Notes under the pieces: model-generated
Databases searched by the model: none
The model's input: only the letters and a program-made list of their open reading frames with translations
Told to the model about the DNA's origin: nothing
Shown here: piece after piece, positions 33,744-42,515 of the stretch
Position numbering within the stretch: the first letter of the stretch is position 1
How the letters are laid out: each line of letters starts with the position of its first letter
Made by a program: the position numbers and the translations under genes
From: JAGNHS01 sp964609695
GTDB taxonomy: Bacteria > Bdellovibrionota > UBA2428
Direction: 5' to 3'
Assembly: GCA_964609695.1 (NCBI GenBank)
Contig: CAZSSP010000010.1
Span: 1 to 64,000, forward strand
DNA length: 64,000 nt

Positions 33744-35834
33744 ATGATACGTCGTTTAGTGTTGCCATTATTTTTATTTTCTATTGGAAGCCTTATGGCT
33801 CAAAATACACCCGTAAAATTTAAAGAATGGAGCGTGGAACAAAAAGCTGTTTCAGGTTTTTCAGATAACGCTTGTATTGCTACGACTATTAAGAAGGAAA
33901 AAGAAGTCACCTGGCAACTTTCTCTTATAGTAGATGCTACTAAAGATTTAGCCCCATTTGCCATACTTTCTACTGATTCACCTTTAAATTTAGAACAAAT
34001 CACCACTCTCACTGACGGAAGTGCTACTCAAAAATTTATCTTTTTAAAAAACTCAAAAACCGACAGCATTCATAATTTAAAAAGTTATTGGTTTGCACCC
34101 ACTAAATTTGCGCAATTCAATAGACAATTGAGACGAGATAACACTTTAAAAATTGCTTATAAAGACGAAGCAGGAAAAGATCAGCGAGTTTATTTATCAC
34201 TCTCTGGAAGCACAGCTGCTTTAAGCGATGTTTCAAAAAAGTGTGCTCTCAACAAAGAATTATTTTATCCAGAATTTTTTGATTATGTAGACAATCTCCC
34301 TGAACTCAACGACCCCAACTTTAAAGACAAAGGGACAGATTTAAGCTGGGAACATCTAGATGCCAGTTGGGCACAGTATCTAGAAGGCAGCCGCTTAAGT
34401 TCTGAGCTCAAAGCCAATCAAGCCAAAATGGACCCACTTCTTGAAGCTCAACGACGATATTTAGAAAAATCAGGAAATTTGAATCGCGACATTCAAAGCA
34501 GAACTCAGAGAAAATCCGATCTCGAAGCGCAAAATCAAACCCTTATTGCCGATCGAAGCAATAAGCAAAATCAACTCGCTGATCGTGGACGTGAACTGGA
34601 AGCTGCCAATGCTCAATTACAAATTAAAGAAGCGGCCTACAAACCTCTTCGTGAAGAAATTAAAAGTTATTTAAGTGCCGTGTCCGGTGCACGAAGTGAA
34701 GTCAATCGAATTAATAATTTGATTGAATCTCACAATTCAACAATTTCTGATTCACAAAGACAAATTGAATCTCTTAATTCACGATTGCGCAGAATTAGCT
34801 CCGACATTGACGACGAAGAAGCTAAACTCTCAAGACTTCGAAGCGATAGAGTTCAAGCTCAAAGCGATTTGAACTCCTTTAATTACGATTACGAAGTTCG
34901 TCGACGCCTCAATTCAGATTCTCAATATCAAACAGCTTTACGAAATACTAAAAACGCAGAAGATGCGGCTCGCAACGAAGAGCACGAACACCGTGAACAT
35001 GAAGCCGACGTCAGAAGATTGCAGTCTGACCTTAGAAACTGTGAGGCAAGAAAAAAACCTGATGGCACTCCAGAAGATTGCAGTCACATCAGACAAGAAC
35101 TTAGCCAAGCACAAAGACTAGAAGACGAATCCGAAAGAAAAATTAGAGATTATCAAGCGACTGCTAATTATAATAGAGCTATCGCACAACAAAGAGAGCA
35201 AGAAATTGAAAATACAGTAGCCGCTCAAAGAAACGAACTGGCCAATAGAGTCACTCGTATAGACCGCGAGATTTCAACATCAGAATCTGAAATTAGTAGC
35301 TTAGAACGTGAAGAAACTCGCATACGTCAATCTGAACTCCCCACACAAGAGAGAAGATTAAGCGATGCTCGAAATGGACTCTCGCAAGCCAGCGCAGACT
35401 TACAACGTGCCCAACGCGAACAAGCCAATGCCGAACGCGAACTCGCTGCTTATAAATCTCGGACGGATTACACTCGCATTGAAAATGAATATGTGAGTGC
35501 GGTCGATACTGTGAATGCATTAAGATATGCTATGGCGAAACTTGATGCTGAAATCCAAAAACTCAGCACTCAAATTTCTAAAAATAGCAGCAGTATCACA
35601 AAACTTCAGAGTGAAATCGAAACACTAATGGCCGATGCCGCTAAGAACGTAAAAGAACTTGAAGGTGTTGAAGCACAACTCAATCCTCTAAAAGCTGAGA
35701 AAGAACGCCTAGCAGGATTATTAGCTGAGTCACAAAGAGTGATGCAAGAGCAAGTTAAACTCTACAAGGCGACGCTTAAAAATACGCTCTTGCCCGTTCA
35801 ATTAATGGATAAGACTTTTTGGAATTGGATGTGA
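33744..35834 (+). CDS. secreted long coiled-coil protein
   Basis: This is a 696-residue protein with a signal peptide (LVLPLFLFSIGSLMAQ). Residues ~20-200 look globular (a beta-rich domain with FILKNS-like and LSLSGSTAALSDVS segments). From ~210 to ~680 the chain is nearly continuous heptad sequence with very high Glu/Arg/Gln/Ser (for example SDLEAQNQTLIADRSNKQNQ), interrupted by a two-Cys segment (RNCEARKKPDGTPEDCSH). It ends near KTFWNWM. A periplasmic scaffold or tether is possible. No family is recognised. Confidence 0.7.
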   Translation: MIRRLVLPLFLFSIGSLMAQNTPVKFKEWSVEQKAVSGFSDNACIATTIKKEKEVTWQLSLIVDATKDLAPFAILSTDSPLNLEQITTLTDGSATQKFIFLKNSKTDSIHNLKSYWFAPTKFAQFNRQLRRDNTLKIAYKDEAGKDQRVYLSLSGSTAALSDVSKKCALNKELFYPEFFDYVDNLPELNDPNFKDKGTDLSWEHLDASWAQYLEGSRLSSELKANQAKMDPLLEAQRRYLEKSGNLNRDIQSRTQRKSDLEAQNQTLIADRSNKQNQLADRGRELEAANAQLQIKEAAYKPLREEIKSYLSAVSGARSEVNRINNLIESHNSTISDSQRQIESLNSRLRRISSDIDDEEAKLSRLRSDRVQAQSDLNSFNYDYEVRRRLNSDSQYQTALRNTKNAEDAARNEEHEHREHEADVRRLQSDLRNCEARKKPDGTPEDCSHIRQELSQAQRLEDESERKIRDYQATANYNRAIAQQREQEIENTVAAQRNELANRVTRIDREISTSESEISSLEREETRIRQSELPTQERRLSDARNGLSQASADLQRAQREQANAERELAAYKSRTDYTRIENEYVSAVDTVNALRYAMAKLDAEIQKLSTQISKNSSSITKLQSEIETLMADAAKNVKELEGVEAQLNPLKAEKERLAGLLAESQRVMQEQVKLYKATLKNTLLPVQLMDKTFWNWM

Positions 35835-35845
35835 AATAACTTATA

Positions 35846-35969
35846 AACTAGAACTAAGAAAACTAAAAACCCTCTGACGTCCTCGTCTCAAGCCGCCTCT
35901 AGCACTATGGCTAAAACGGTATGAGAGCTGCGGATTGTCAGAGGGCTTTTTATTTTCTCAGTTCTAGTT
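35846..35969. terminator. bidirectional terminator with very long stem
   Basis: The core CCCTCTGAC/GTCAGAGGG is flanked outward by A-rich and T-rich tracts that also pair, and by AACTAGAACT/AGTTCTAGTT, giving about 32 bp with two bulges. The 58-base interior has its own TAGC/GCTA and TCTCA/TGAGA stems. It sits between convergent genes and has a T-tract on both strands. Confidence 0.75.
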
Positions 35970-35993
35970 CAAAAATTAACTTAAAAATCCACT

Positions 35994-36623
35994 TCAAGAA
36001 AACTTACTCAAACGAGTGAAACTAGCTAGAGCTACAACTAAGAATGTTGCAGTCCAGATTAACCATTTCACTTGTTCAGGATGTTTCTTGAAATAATGCT
36101 TAGGAGCTTCAAAACGAAGACTAGGCCAATCCCACGATGATAAATCTCGCGCCCAATTCATTTTTTCAATTTGAAACTTCTTCGATAAAACTTTTGACGA
36201 GGTCACAGCCGCCGGATGAACTAAGTTAGGTTCACGATACAAAATTCTTGTTTCAGATTGCCACTTAGTAGCAGGCGCGCCTTGGTTGCTCATCTTTTCA
36301 ACTTTAAAAGTGTAAGAACCAATACGAATGTTATCTCCAACGCTGATTTTTTCAGAGTGTTCTAATTTCATATTATTGAGATAAGTTCCATTCGTAGAGC
36401 CTAAATCTTTTAATAAATAAGCTCCCTCTTTGAATTCAATAGTGGCGTGTTCACGCGATACTTTTGAATCTTGGATAGGAATTTGGGCATTCACTTTACG
36501 CCCGATAATGTTTTTCTTCTTGGAAAGGGGGAAAAAAGCACCCTCAAGAAGACCAGACGATACACTTAAAGCAATCTTATCGTTTGCCTTAGCCTCTGTT
36601 TTACGAACTGATTTAGCTCTCAT
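35994..36623 (-). CDS. FHA-domain membrane protein
   Basis: This is a 209-residue protein. Residues ~20-110 form a forkhead-associated domain that binds phosphothreonine: NIIGRKVNAQIPI, VSREHATIEF (S-R-x-H) and LLKDLGSTNGTYLNNMKL (the G-S-T-N-G loop). The C-terminus has one hydrophobic helix (WLIWTATFLVVALASF), so the protein is probably tail-anchored with the FHA domain in the cytoplasm. It implies Ser/Thr phosphorylation signalling in this organism. No kinase gene is adjacent. Confidence 0.85.
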   Translation of the reverse strand: MRAKSVRKTEAKANDKIALSVSSGLLEGAFFPLSKKKNIIGRKVNAQIPIQDSKVSREHATIEFKEGAYLLKDLGSTNGTYLNNMKLEHSEKISVGDNIRIGSYTFKVEKMSNQGAPATKWQSETRILYREPNLVHPAAVTSSKVLSKKFQIEKMNWARDLSSWDWPSLRFEAPKHYFKKHPEQVKWLIWTATFLVVALASFTRLSKFS

Positions 36624-36760
36624 ACAATACCCTTTCTACAACTCAACGCATTAAAAACTTCTACTCCCTAGGCATTGCAAAGGGTGGGCCACAAAAAAAA
36701 TGAACGATTTCGCCTCGTCATGTGTCGATTTTTTAGCCACTGACAAGCATAATACGTAAT

Positions 36761-37480
36761 ATGGGGACTAAAATTAAATACCTAGCCTTCCTCTTAATTG
36801 CCTCTCAAGGGTCTATAAAAAGCCTAATTGCAGCCGACTCGATGTTTATGCCTTCAATTACAGCTGAAGCCCCACCCTCGCCCATAGGCGGTAAAGGGGT
36901 CTTCGCCTTAGGCACTTATAGTGAAACGATTGTGCCTTTTTCCTCAAATGCTTTTGAATCTAAAACCACAGGGTCTCAATCCATGAGATATCAGGTGCCA
37001 GTCGCATTAGGGGTAGAAGCCACTTACGGATTAACTCAAAGCCTAGAATTAGGTATCGCCAGTGGATACCAGCGCTTCGCAACTCAACAATTCACAGGCC
37101 GAGACACACTCAACAATAAGCAATACGACATTCTTCAATATTCTGGATTTCCTGTATTAGGGATTGTGAGAATGCGTTGGCAAAGAGTGAACTGGGCTCC
37201 TGAAGTTGAAATTGGAGCCGGCGCTCTCATAGGAAAAATTCAAACTCGAAGCACTCAACTCAACATTGCAAAACTACAAAAAGATGGACCTTTCTGGGAA
37301 GGCCACGCCAGTGTCGGTTCAGGTTTTGAATGGGGCGAAGATTACACCGTCCATTTTCACGTCGGTTACGCCGGAGTTAAACTCGGACAAAACTCATATA
37401 AGACTAGCAGCTACAATATTGAACAAAAAAACTTACAGCATGGTTTGTTCTTTAAAGGTCTAGTTCGCTACCAGTTTTAA
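36761..37480 (+). CDS. predicted outer-membrane beta-barrel protein
   Basis: This is a 239-residue protein with a signal peptide (IKYLAFLLIASQGSIKSLIA). The mature chain alternates short amphipathic strands (QVPVALGVEATYGLTQSLEL, GIASGYQRFATQQF, PEVEIGAGALIG, VHFHVGYAGVKLGQ) and ends GLFFKGLVRYQF with a terminal Phe, as expected for a BAM-inserted barrel. No family is recognised. It is divergent from the FHA gene and convergent with the lipase-like gene. Confidence 0.65.
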   Translation: MGTKIKYLAFLLIASQGSIKSLIAADSMFMPSITAEAPPSPIGGKGVFALGTYSETIVPFSSNAFESKTTGSQSMRYQVPVALGVEATYGLTQSLELGIASGYQRFATQQFTGRDTLNNKQYDILQYSGFPVLGIVRMRWQRVNWAPEVEIGAGALIGKIQTRSTQLNIAKLQKDGPFWEGHASVGSGFEWGEDYTVHFHVGYAGVKLGQNSYKTSSYNIEQKNLQHGLFFKGLVRYQF

Positions 37481-37505
37481 TGACTTGAAGTTTACGCCCC
37501 TTAGT

Positions 37506-38312
37506 TCAATTTGCGACGTTGCTCTGCAACCAATTCCAATGATGAGTTAAGAAATCTATGGCGTTGGGATGTTGGCCATCATCAAACGACATCATATCGT
37601 GAGGTCTTTCAATATCTCCCAATACCAATCCAAATCCCATAGATTCTGTAGGCACAATTCCATCATTACGTGGATCTAAACCCATTGTGTTTTGAAAATG
37701 AGTTATAAATTGAAAACCAATTCGCCCTAAAACTCCACTAATCACATCTTTGTTTTCAACGAAGGTTCTATAACTAAAAAATGGGATTCCCTCTAAAACA
37801 GGAGAATAATCTTCAGAATTGGGATCGTTATAAATTTTTAAAGCTTCCTGTGTGAGATCTTCTAAACCAGGTTTTAAACCAGGATAGTTTTGCTTCAAAA
37901 ATCCAGCCAACGGAGTTCCGTAATGAGGTGACGAAACACTGCTCTCCGTAATCACTCGAGTTGAAAGCGGAACATCATTTCCATCGGAATCTTTAAAGGT
38001 TAAATGAGCTGTCGCATAGCGGATCACTAAACCTCCCATGGAAAAGGCCATCAAATGACATCTTGCCCAGTGATCCTTCGAATTGAGTTCTTCAAAATAT
38101 TTTATAAGTTCATGAGCGCGTGCTTTAACGTCGCCCTTAGAAGAAACAGGAAAAGCGACAAAAGGAATTCCGGATTCATTGAGTTCTTTTACAACTTGAG
38201 TTTTTAGATAATCTCCCAAACCACCCGCCCCCGGAACATAGCAAAAATAATCTGCCGCAAATGAAGAGCACGCCAACCCCAATAGAAGCTTAAGAACGCT
38301 TGATGATTTCAT
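37506..38312 (-). CDS. secreted lipase/esterase-like alpha/beta hydrolase
   Basis: This is a 268-residue protein with a signal peptide (VLKLLLGLACSSFAAD). The nucleophile elbow is LMAFSMGGLVIRYATAH and an oxyanion-side CYVPGAGGLGDY lies near the mature N-terminus. An SVSSPHYGTPLA block and late DGIVPTES and GQHPNAIDFLTHH would give Asp and His. The pattern is that of PGAP1/triacylglycerol-lipase-like enzymes. It is probably periplasmic or exported. The substrate lipid is unknown. Confidence 0.8.
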   Translation of the reverse strand: MKSSSVLKLLLGLACSSFAADYFCYVPGAGGLGDYLKTQVVKELNESGIPFVAFPVSSKGDVKARAHELIKYFEELNSKDHWARCHLMAFSMGGLVIRYATAHLTFKDSDGNDVPLSTRVITESSVSSPHYGTPLAGFLKQNYPGLKPGLEDLTQEALKIYNDPNSEDYSPVLEGIPFFSYRTFVENKDVISGVLGRIGFQFITHFQNTMGLDPRNDGIVPTESMGFGLVLGDIERPHDMMSFDDGQHPNAIDFLTHHWNWLQSNVAN

Positions 38313-38459
38313 CAGTAATTCTCCCCGCTTCTATTAAAACCAAAGCCTATGATTTTAACAAGGCATTGACCAACAGCGCCAATGGCTAAAAGGTTTTATA
38401 ATGAATTTGAGGGAGCTTTGTTAAGAGTTTTTAACGAAAACAAAATTCTCAGAATTAAA

Positions 38460-39377
38460 TTAATTAACGGTTTCTTTTTGAAGTTCAAAGGCGCGCAGGA
38501 TTTTTTCGACCTGCTCATATTTGCGAGGGTCTGAAGTCATTTGAAGATAAGCACGAAGATCTTCTATGGCCTGAGTGTATCGACCCATTCGAGCCATTAA
38601 GAAACCACGTTCTTTTAAGGATTCACCCTTTTCGGTTGGGCATATTTCTACCAAAGCAGATAAGACCCAATAAAGGCGAGGAAGGTCTTCTTTCTCAGCA
38701 TATATTGCACGCAAATTTCGGAGCATTCTCGAAAGTATGTCTCGTGGGTGCGCTACACGAAGAACCTCGGGACCGAATGGAACAAGTCCACGTGTCCATT
38801 CTTCAAGTCTTTGTTTACAATCATCAACACTTAGAATTCGACCCCCTTCAAAGGAATCAATAAAAAGTTGATTATTATTATCAAAAAATTCTTCATCATC
38901 AGTATTGGGCAGCATTTTTACTAAAAAGTGCCCAGGAAAACTGATGCCTACAGTTTTAAGTCCAGCCAATCGCGCTAGGCCCATAAAAACTAAACTTAAG
39001 GAAATAGGAATTCCCTTACGTCGTAAATAAACATCATTTAAGAATGAATTCTTTGGATTGTAATAATTTGTAGTATCGCCCTGAAATCCCATTTCCTGAG
39101 AGAACATGCGTATAAAGGCTGTTGTTTTTTCTCTTAGACGAACTTTTTGAGGTAACTGAGTTTTGATCTGATCCGCTAAATGCATGTATCGACGATGCTC
39201 TAAATCAACATCCAGCTCTTCGTATTCCAATTTAGCCAGCAAGAGCCCCAAAAGTATCGGATCCCAATCATCATTTTGTGGATCTCGAACACGCTCAAGC
39301 AAGTCACCCAAACGATCAAGAATCTTCTTTAATGAAGGGTGAAGTTCACTCATAGCGCCTGGTGATCTTAAATCCAC
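38460..39377 (-). CDS. SirB1/transglutaminase-like family protein with TPR tail
   Basis: This is a 305-residue cytosolic protein. The central block (FLNDVYLRRKGIPISLSLVF, ARLAGLKTVGISFPGHFLVK) is the SirB1 family signature (DUF1347/transglut_core2). The transglutaminase Cys is not obvious, as in other members. The C-terminal ~80 residues look like TPR helices (GESLKERGFLMARMGRYTQA). The biological role of this family is poorly known. No partner gene is adjacent. Confidence 0.8.
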   Translation of the reverse strand: MDLRSPGAMSELHPSLKKILDRLGDLLERVRDPQNDDWDPILLGLLLAKLEYEELDVDLEHRRYMHLADQIKTQLPQKVRLREKTTAFIRMFSQEMGFQGDTTNYYNPKNSFLNDVYLRRKGIPISLSLVFMGLARLAGLKTVGISFPGHFLVKMLPNTDDEEFFDNNNQLFIDSFEGGRILSVDDCKQRLEEWTRGLVPFGPEVLRVAHPRDILSRMLRNLRAIYAEKEDLPRLYWVLSALVEICPTEKGESLKERGFLMARMGRYTQAIEDLRAYLQMTSDPRKYEQVEKILRAFELQKETVN

Positions 39378-39471
39378 TCAAGTCCCTAGTCAAAGACACT
39401 CAAGCCACAATAATAGACCCCGTTTAGGTCCTAAAGGCTTCAAATTTTATGCTATTTTGAAGTTCACAGCT

Positions 39472-40932
39472 ATGAAAAGATACGGACATTATATCAATGG
39501 CTCTTATGTTCAAAATGAACACTTTGTTGAAAGAGTTTTTCCTGACCCCCTACACGGCCCCTCAGCTATTGCCATATCAACTTTAAGCCTCAATGACCCC
39601 ACATCGGACGAGCTATTTAAGGCAGCCCTGATCGGCGCCCATGAAAGCTGGCAACAAGTTCAGGAAGGGTTTTTCCCACTTGAAGAACGATTAGAATTCT
39701 TAAAGCGATTGGCTCTATCCATCGACAAACACCAAGAAAATTTTGCCCAATTGCTCATGAGAGAAACCTTTAAGCCTATTAAACTTGCCCGAGTAGAAAT
39801 TTCGAGGGCTTTGAACACACTTAATGTATGCATCAAAAGCGCTCCTCAATTTTTAGAAAGCAAAAGATTTGATCACAATAAAGATTGGAGCCCCAATCAT
39901 AAGATCGAGATTCAGCGAGTTCCCCGGGGAGTGATACTGGCCATTAGTCCCTTTAATTTTCCAGTTAATCTTGTGGCCCATAAGATTTTTCCTGCCCTAG
40001 CATGCGGTAGCCCTGTAATATTAAAACCCAGCGACAAAGCTCCCTTAAGCTCACTCTATATGATGGATCTATGCCATCACGATAGACTTCCGGCCGGAAT
40101 GCTTCAGCTTCTTCATTGCGAAAATGAGGTGACAGAAAAACTAGCCTCAGACTCACGAGTCTCATTTGTTTCTTTTACTGGATCTTCAAAAGTTGGATGG
40201 AATTTAGCAAAAAAAACAACTGTTCCTTTTTCACTGGAACTCGGCGGCAATGCCCCAGTCTTTGTTGATGAAAACACTGACCTAAAAACTGCGGCAAAAA
40301 AAATTAGCGAGGGTGCTTTTATGCACGCCGGACAATCTTGTATTTCTGTTCAAAATGTCTACGTTCACAAGAATATTGCTCAAGAATTCACAGTCCTTTT
40401 ACAATCTGAGGTCGAGAAATTTCCTTACGGTAATCCTGAAAACGAAAATGTACTCTGTGGAGCGCCTATAAATATTGAGTCCCTAAATCGAATTAAAAAT
40501 TCCTTAGAGCAGCTAAAAAATCAAGGTGCAAAGATTTTAGCTCAATCAAAAAACTATTTAGGAAATCATGAAGACGTTGCAAAATATTTTAGTCCAACTT
40601 TAATTTCAGAGATTTCAGAATCTAGTTTTTTTTGCCAAGAAGAAATTTTTGCTCCGCTCATGAGTTTAACGACACTCAATTCATTCGATGATTTTTTAAA
40701 AATTGCAAAATCCAGAACTCATCGCCTTCAATGTGGAATATTCACTAAAAACCCCGATCACATTAAAAAAGCTCGAAACCTAGATTATGGTGGCATCCTT
40801 ATCAACGAAAGTTCAACTTTCCGAATCGATGCTCTACCCTACGGAGGTCAAGGACTGGCTGGCGTTGGGCGAGAAGGCCCCCTTTATGCCATGGAAGATT
40901 TCACGACATATAAAAGCATTATTGAAAACTAA
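39472..40932 (+). CDS. NAD(P)-dependent aldehyde dehydrogenase
   Basis: This is a 486-residue ALDH-superfamily enzyme oxidising an unknown aldehyde. It contains RVPRGVILAISPFNFPVNLV, HKIFPALACGSPVILKPSDK, VSFVSFTGSSKVGW, the catalytic Glu in SLELGGNAP and the catalytic Cys in MHAGQSCIS, with EEIFAPLMSL near the end. The start is the ATG at 39472; a TTG 15 bases upstream is possible but has no ribosome site. It is convergent with a LysR gene only 5 bases away, which does not prove regulation. Confidence 0.9.
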   Translation: MKRYGHYINGSYVQNEHFVERVFPDPLHGPSAIAISTLSLNDPTSDELFKAALIGAHESWQQVQEGFFPLEERLEFLKRLALSIDKHQENFAQLLMRETFKPIKLARVEISRALNTLNVCIKSAPQFLESKRFDHNKDWSPNHKIEIQRVPRGVILAISPFNFPVNLVAHKIFPALACGSPVILKPSDKAPLSSLYMMDLCHHDRLPAGMLQLLHCENEVTEKLASDSRVSFVSFTGSSKVGWNLAKKTTVPFSLELGGNAPVFVDENTDLKTAAKKISEGAFMHAGQSCISVQNVYVHKNIAQEFTVLLQSEVEKFPYGNPENENVLCGAPINIESLNRIKNSLEQLKNQGAKILAQSKNYLGNHEDVAKYFSPTLISEISESSFFCQEEIFAPLMSLTTLNSFDDFLKIAKSRTHRLQCGIFTKNPDHIKKARNLDYGGILINESSTFRIDALPYGGQGLAGVGREGPLYAMEDFTTYKSIIEN

Positions 40933-40937
40933 ACTTC

Positions 40938-41810
40938 CTATTTGAGAATTTTTAGAAAACTTGAAGCATTTAGAGAAATAGAATTTCCCTTTCTTTTAGC
41001 CAAATACAAAGTGGCCGAGTGAGTTTTAGACATAGGAACTTCAATCAATTTTCCTTTACGAATTTCATCCTCAACCATAAACTTCAAAAGTATGGCCAAT
41101 CCTTGAGCACCCATGCAAAGGCGTTTTTGCAATTCCTGACTATTGGCCTCGATTTGAATGTCGGGATCGATACCTAAAGTGTCCAAAACATCTTGAGCAG
41201 GATTTTTAATATAGTCTTTTCGAATGGAACTGATGTAATTCACCGTCATATTTTGCTGTGACTTTAATTTTTTATTTTTGAGTAAAGATATAAGACTGGG
41301 ATGAATCACAGCCACTAAAGGAAAAGAGAGAAGCTCCACGTATACGAGTGATGCGTCTTTGATTTTTGTAAAAAAGAGCCCAAACTCTATTTCTTTGGAA
41401 ATTAATTTAGAAGCTATCTCTTGAGGCGCTCCCACGAAAATACTGGGTTTGAGCTTAGGATGTATTTTTTTAGCTTCAACTATTTTATCTACTAAAAAAT
41501 AATTAGACAGATGGTCTGAAGCCCCCAAATGAAGAGGCCCCTCGCAAAGCTCCTTTTTTCCAGCACATAAGTTTTTTACATCTTCTAAACTCTCGAATAT
41601 TTTTTCACATTGTGCAAAAACCTCTGCCCCTACTTCCGTGAGCACAACTCCAGACTTCGAACGTTTCAATAGTTTCACGGATTCTCTGGCTTCGAGAAGA
41701 GCGACAGCCTTACTCAAAGACGGTTGGCTAATTCGTAAATGCCTAGCGGCAGAAGTAAAACTTCCCGCCTTGGCCACATCATAAAAATATTTAAGATGAC
41801 TGAGTTCCAT
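40938..41810 (-). CDS. LysR family transcriptional regulator
   Basis: This is a 290-residue LTTR. The N-terminal HTH (YFYDVAKAGSFTSAARHLRI, SQPSLSKAVALLEARESVKL) is followed by a substrate-binding domain (LHLGASDHLSNYFLVDKIVE, LGIDPDIQIEANSQELQKRL). It is divergent from a secreted-protein gene, with a perfect palindrome between them that could be its site. The inducer is unknown. Confidence 0.9.
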   Translation of the reverse strand: MELSHLKYFYDVAKAGSFTSAARHLRISQPSLSKAVALLEARESVKLLKRSKSGVVLTEVGAEVFAQCEKIFESLEDVKNLCAGKKELCEGPLHLGASDHLSNYFLVDKIVEAKKIHPKLKPSIFVGAPQEIASKLISKEIEFGLFFTKIKDASLVYVELLSFPLVAVIHPSLISLLKNKKLKSQQNMTVNYISSIRKDYIKNPAQDVLDTLGIDPDIQIEANSQELQKRLCMGAQGLAILLKFMVEDEIRKGKLIEVPMSKTHSATLYLAKRKGNSISLNASSFLKILK

Positions 41811-41824
41811 GGACTTAGCCTAGC

Positions 41825-41851
41825 ACATCTATTCCTTATATGAATAGATGT
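41825..41851. promoter_or_regulatory. LysR-type operator between divergent genes
   Basis: ACATCTATTC and GAATAGATGT form a perfect 10-bp inverted repeat with a 7-base AT-rich spacer, 15 bases before the LysR ATG. A T-N11-A core is contained, as in LTTR boxes, and a related half site (TTCCTAATATGTAT) follows. Confidence 0.6.
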
Positions 41852-41940
41852 TGTTCCTAATATGTATTATCTCTATACATAAAAACCTTTTATCTTCATC
41901 TTCACAGCCACTCACGAGAGAGGCCACGGAGGATGAAAAA

Positions 41941-42438
41941 ATGAAAACAAAACTTTTAAAAACTTTAATAGGATTAGCGATAACTTCTTCAGCTTTTGCT
42001 GGAGACTTTAGCGTTCCCACAATGAACGAAAAAGACGCCCATATCGATTTGGCTCAAGTTCAACAAGTCATCACCCTTAAAAAACCAAATGCACAAAGCG
42101 CCACTCGTGTTAACTTAGTCATACAGGACTTAGGCGGAAGCACAGACGTTTCTCCCACCATGGGACTTTACCTTAGCTTTTGGAAAGACGGGGAAATGGG
42201 AAATGTTTCAGCAGTTTTTAATCTTTCTCAAGTATTTAGTCTCATTGACTACCATGTGCTGAACAACGGCGACTTAGTTATTGAAGTCAAAGAATACGAT
42301 GGCTCAAAAGGTATGATTAAAAATATTTACCAAATTAGCTATAACGGATTCTTGAAAAAATTCGAAAAAGCACAAATCAATGAAGACTTCCAAAACAAAT
42401 GGGTCGATGGCGATATCCAAATGTACCCAATCCCCTAA
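41941..42438 (+). CDS. secreted protein of unknown function
   Basis: This is a 165-residue protein with a signal peptide (LLKTLIGLAITSSAFAGD). The mature chain is beta-rich (RVNLVIQDLGGSTDVSPTMG, VIEVKEYDG) with no Cys. A longer frame from 41848 exists, but GGAGG before the ATG at 41941 and the clean signal peptide fix the start. It lies opposite a LysR gene with a palindrome between them and has its own terminator. No family is recognised. Confidence 0.7.
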   Translation: MKTKLLKTLIGLAITSSAFAGDFSVPTMNEKDAHIDLAQVQQVITLKKPNAQSATRVNLVIQDLGGSTDVSPTMGLYLSFWKDGEMGNVSAVFNLSQVFSLIDYHVLNNGDLVIEVKEYDGSKGMIKNIYQISYNGFLKKFEKAQINEDFQNKWVDGDIQMYPIP

Positions 42439-42468
42439 ATCAACAATTCAACTCAATAAAACAAATAC

Positions 42469-42515
42469 GCCCTGACTGACGCTTCCAACCCGTCAGTCAG
42501 GGCTTTTAAATTTTT
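42469..42515. terminator. intrinsic terminator, perfect 13-bp stem
   Basis: GCCCTGACTGACG (42469-42481) and CGTCAGTCAGGGC (42491-42503) are exact complements with a 9-base loop, followed on the plus strand by a T-rich tract (TTTTAAATTTTTTT). It lies between convergent genes and would serve the plus-strand gene best. Confidence 0.9.

Noticed and set aside
35846..35969. Third copy of the 32.4/33.5 kb element
   Set aside because: The stem is equally long, but the interior lacks the TGGACCCGT and GCCATGTC core and the ends carry T-tracts, so it is treated as a bidirectional terminator.
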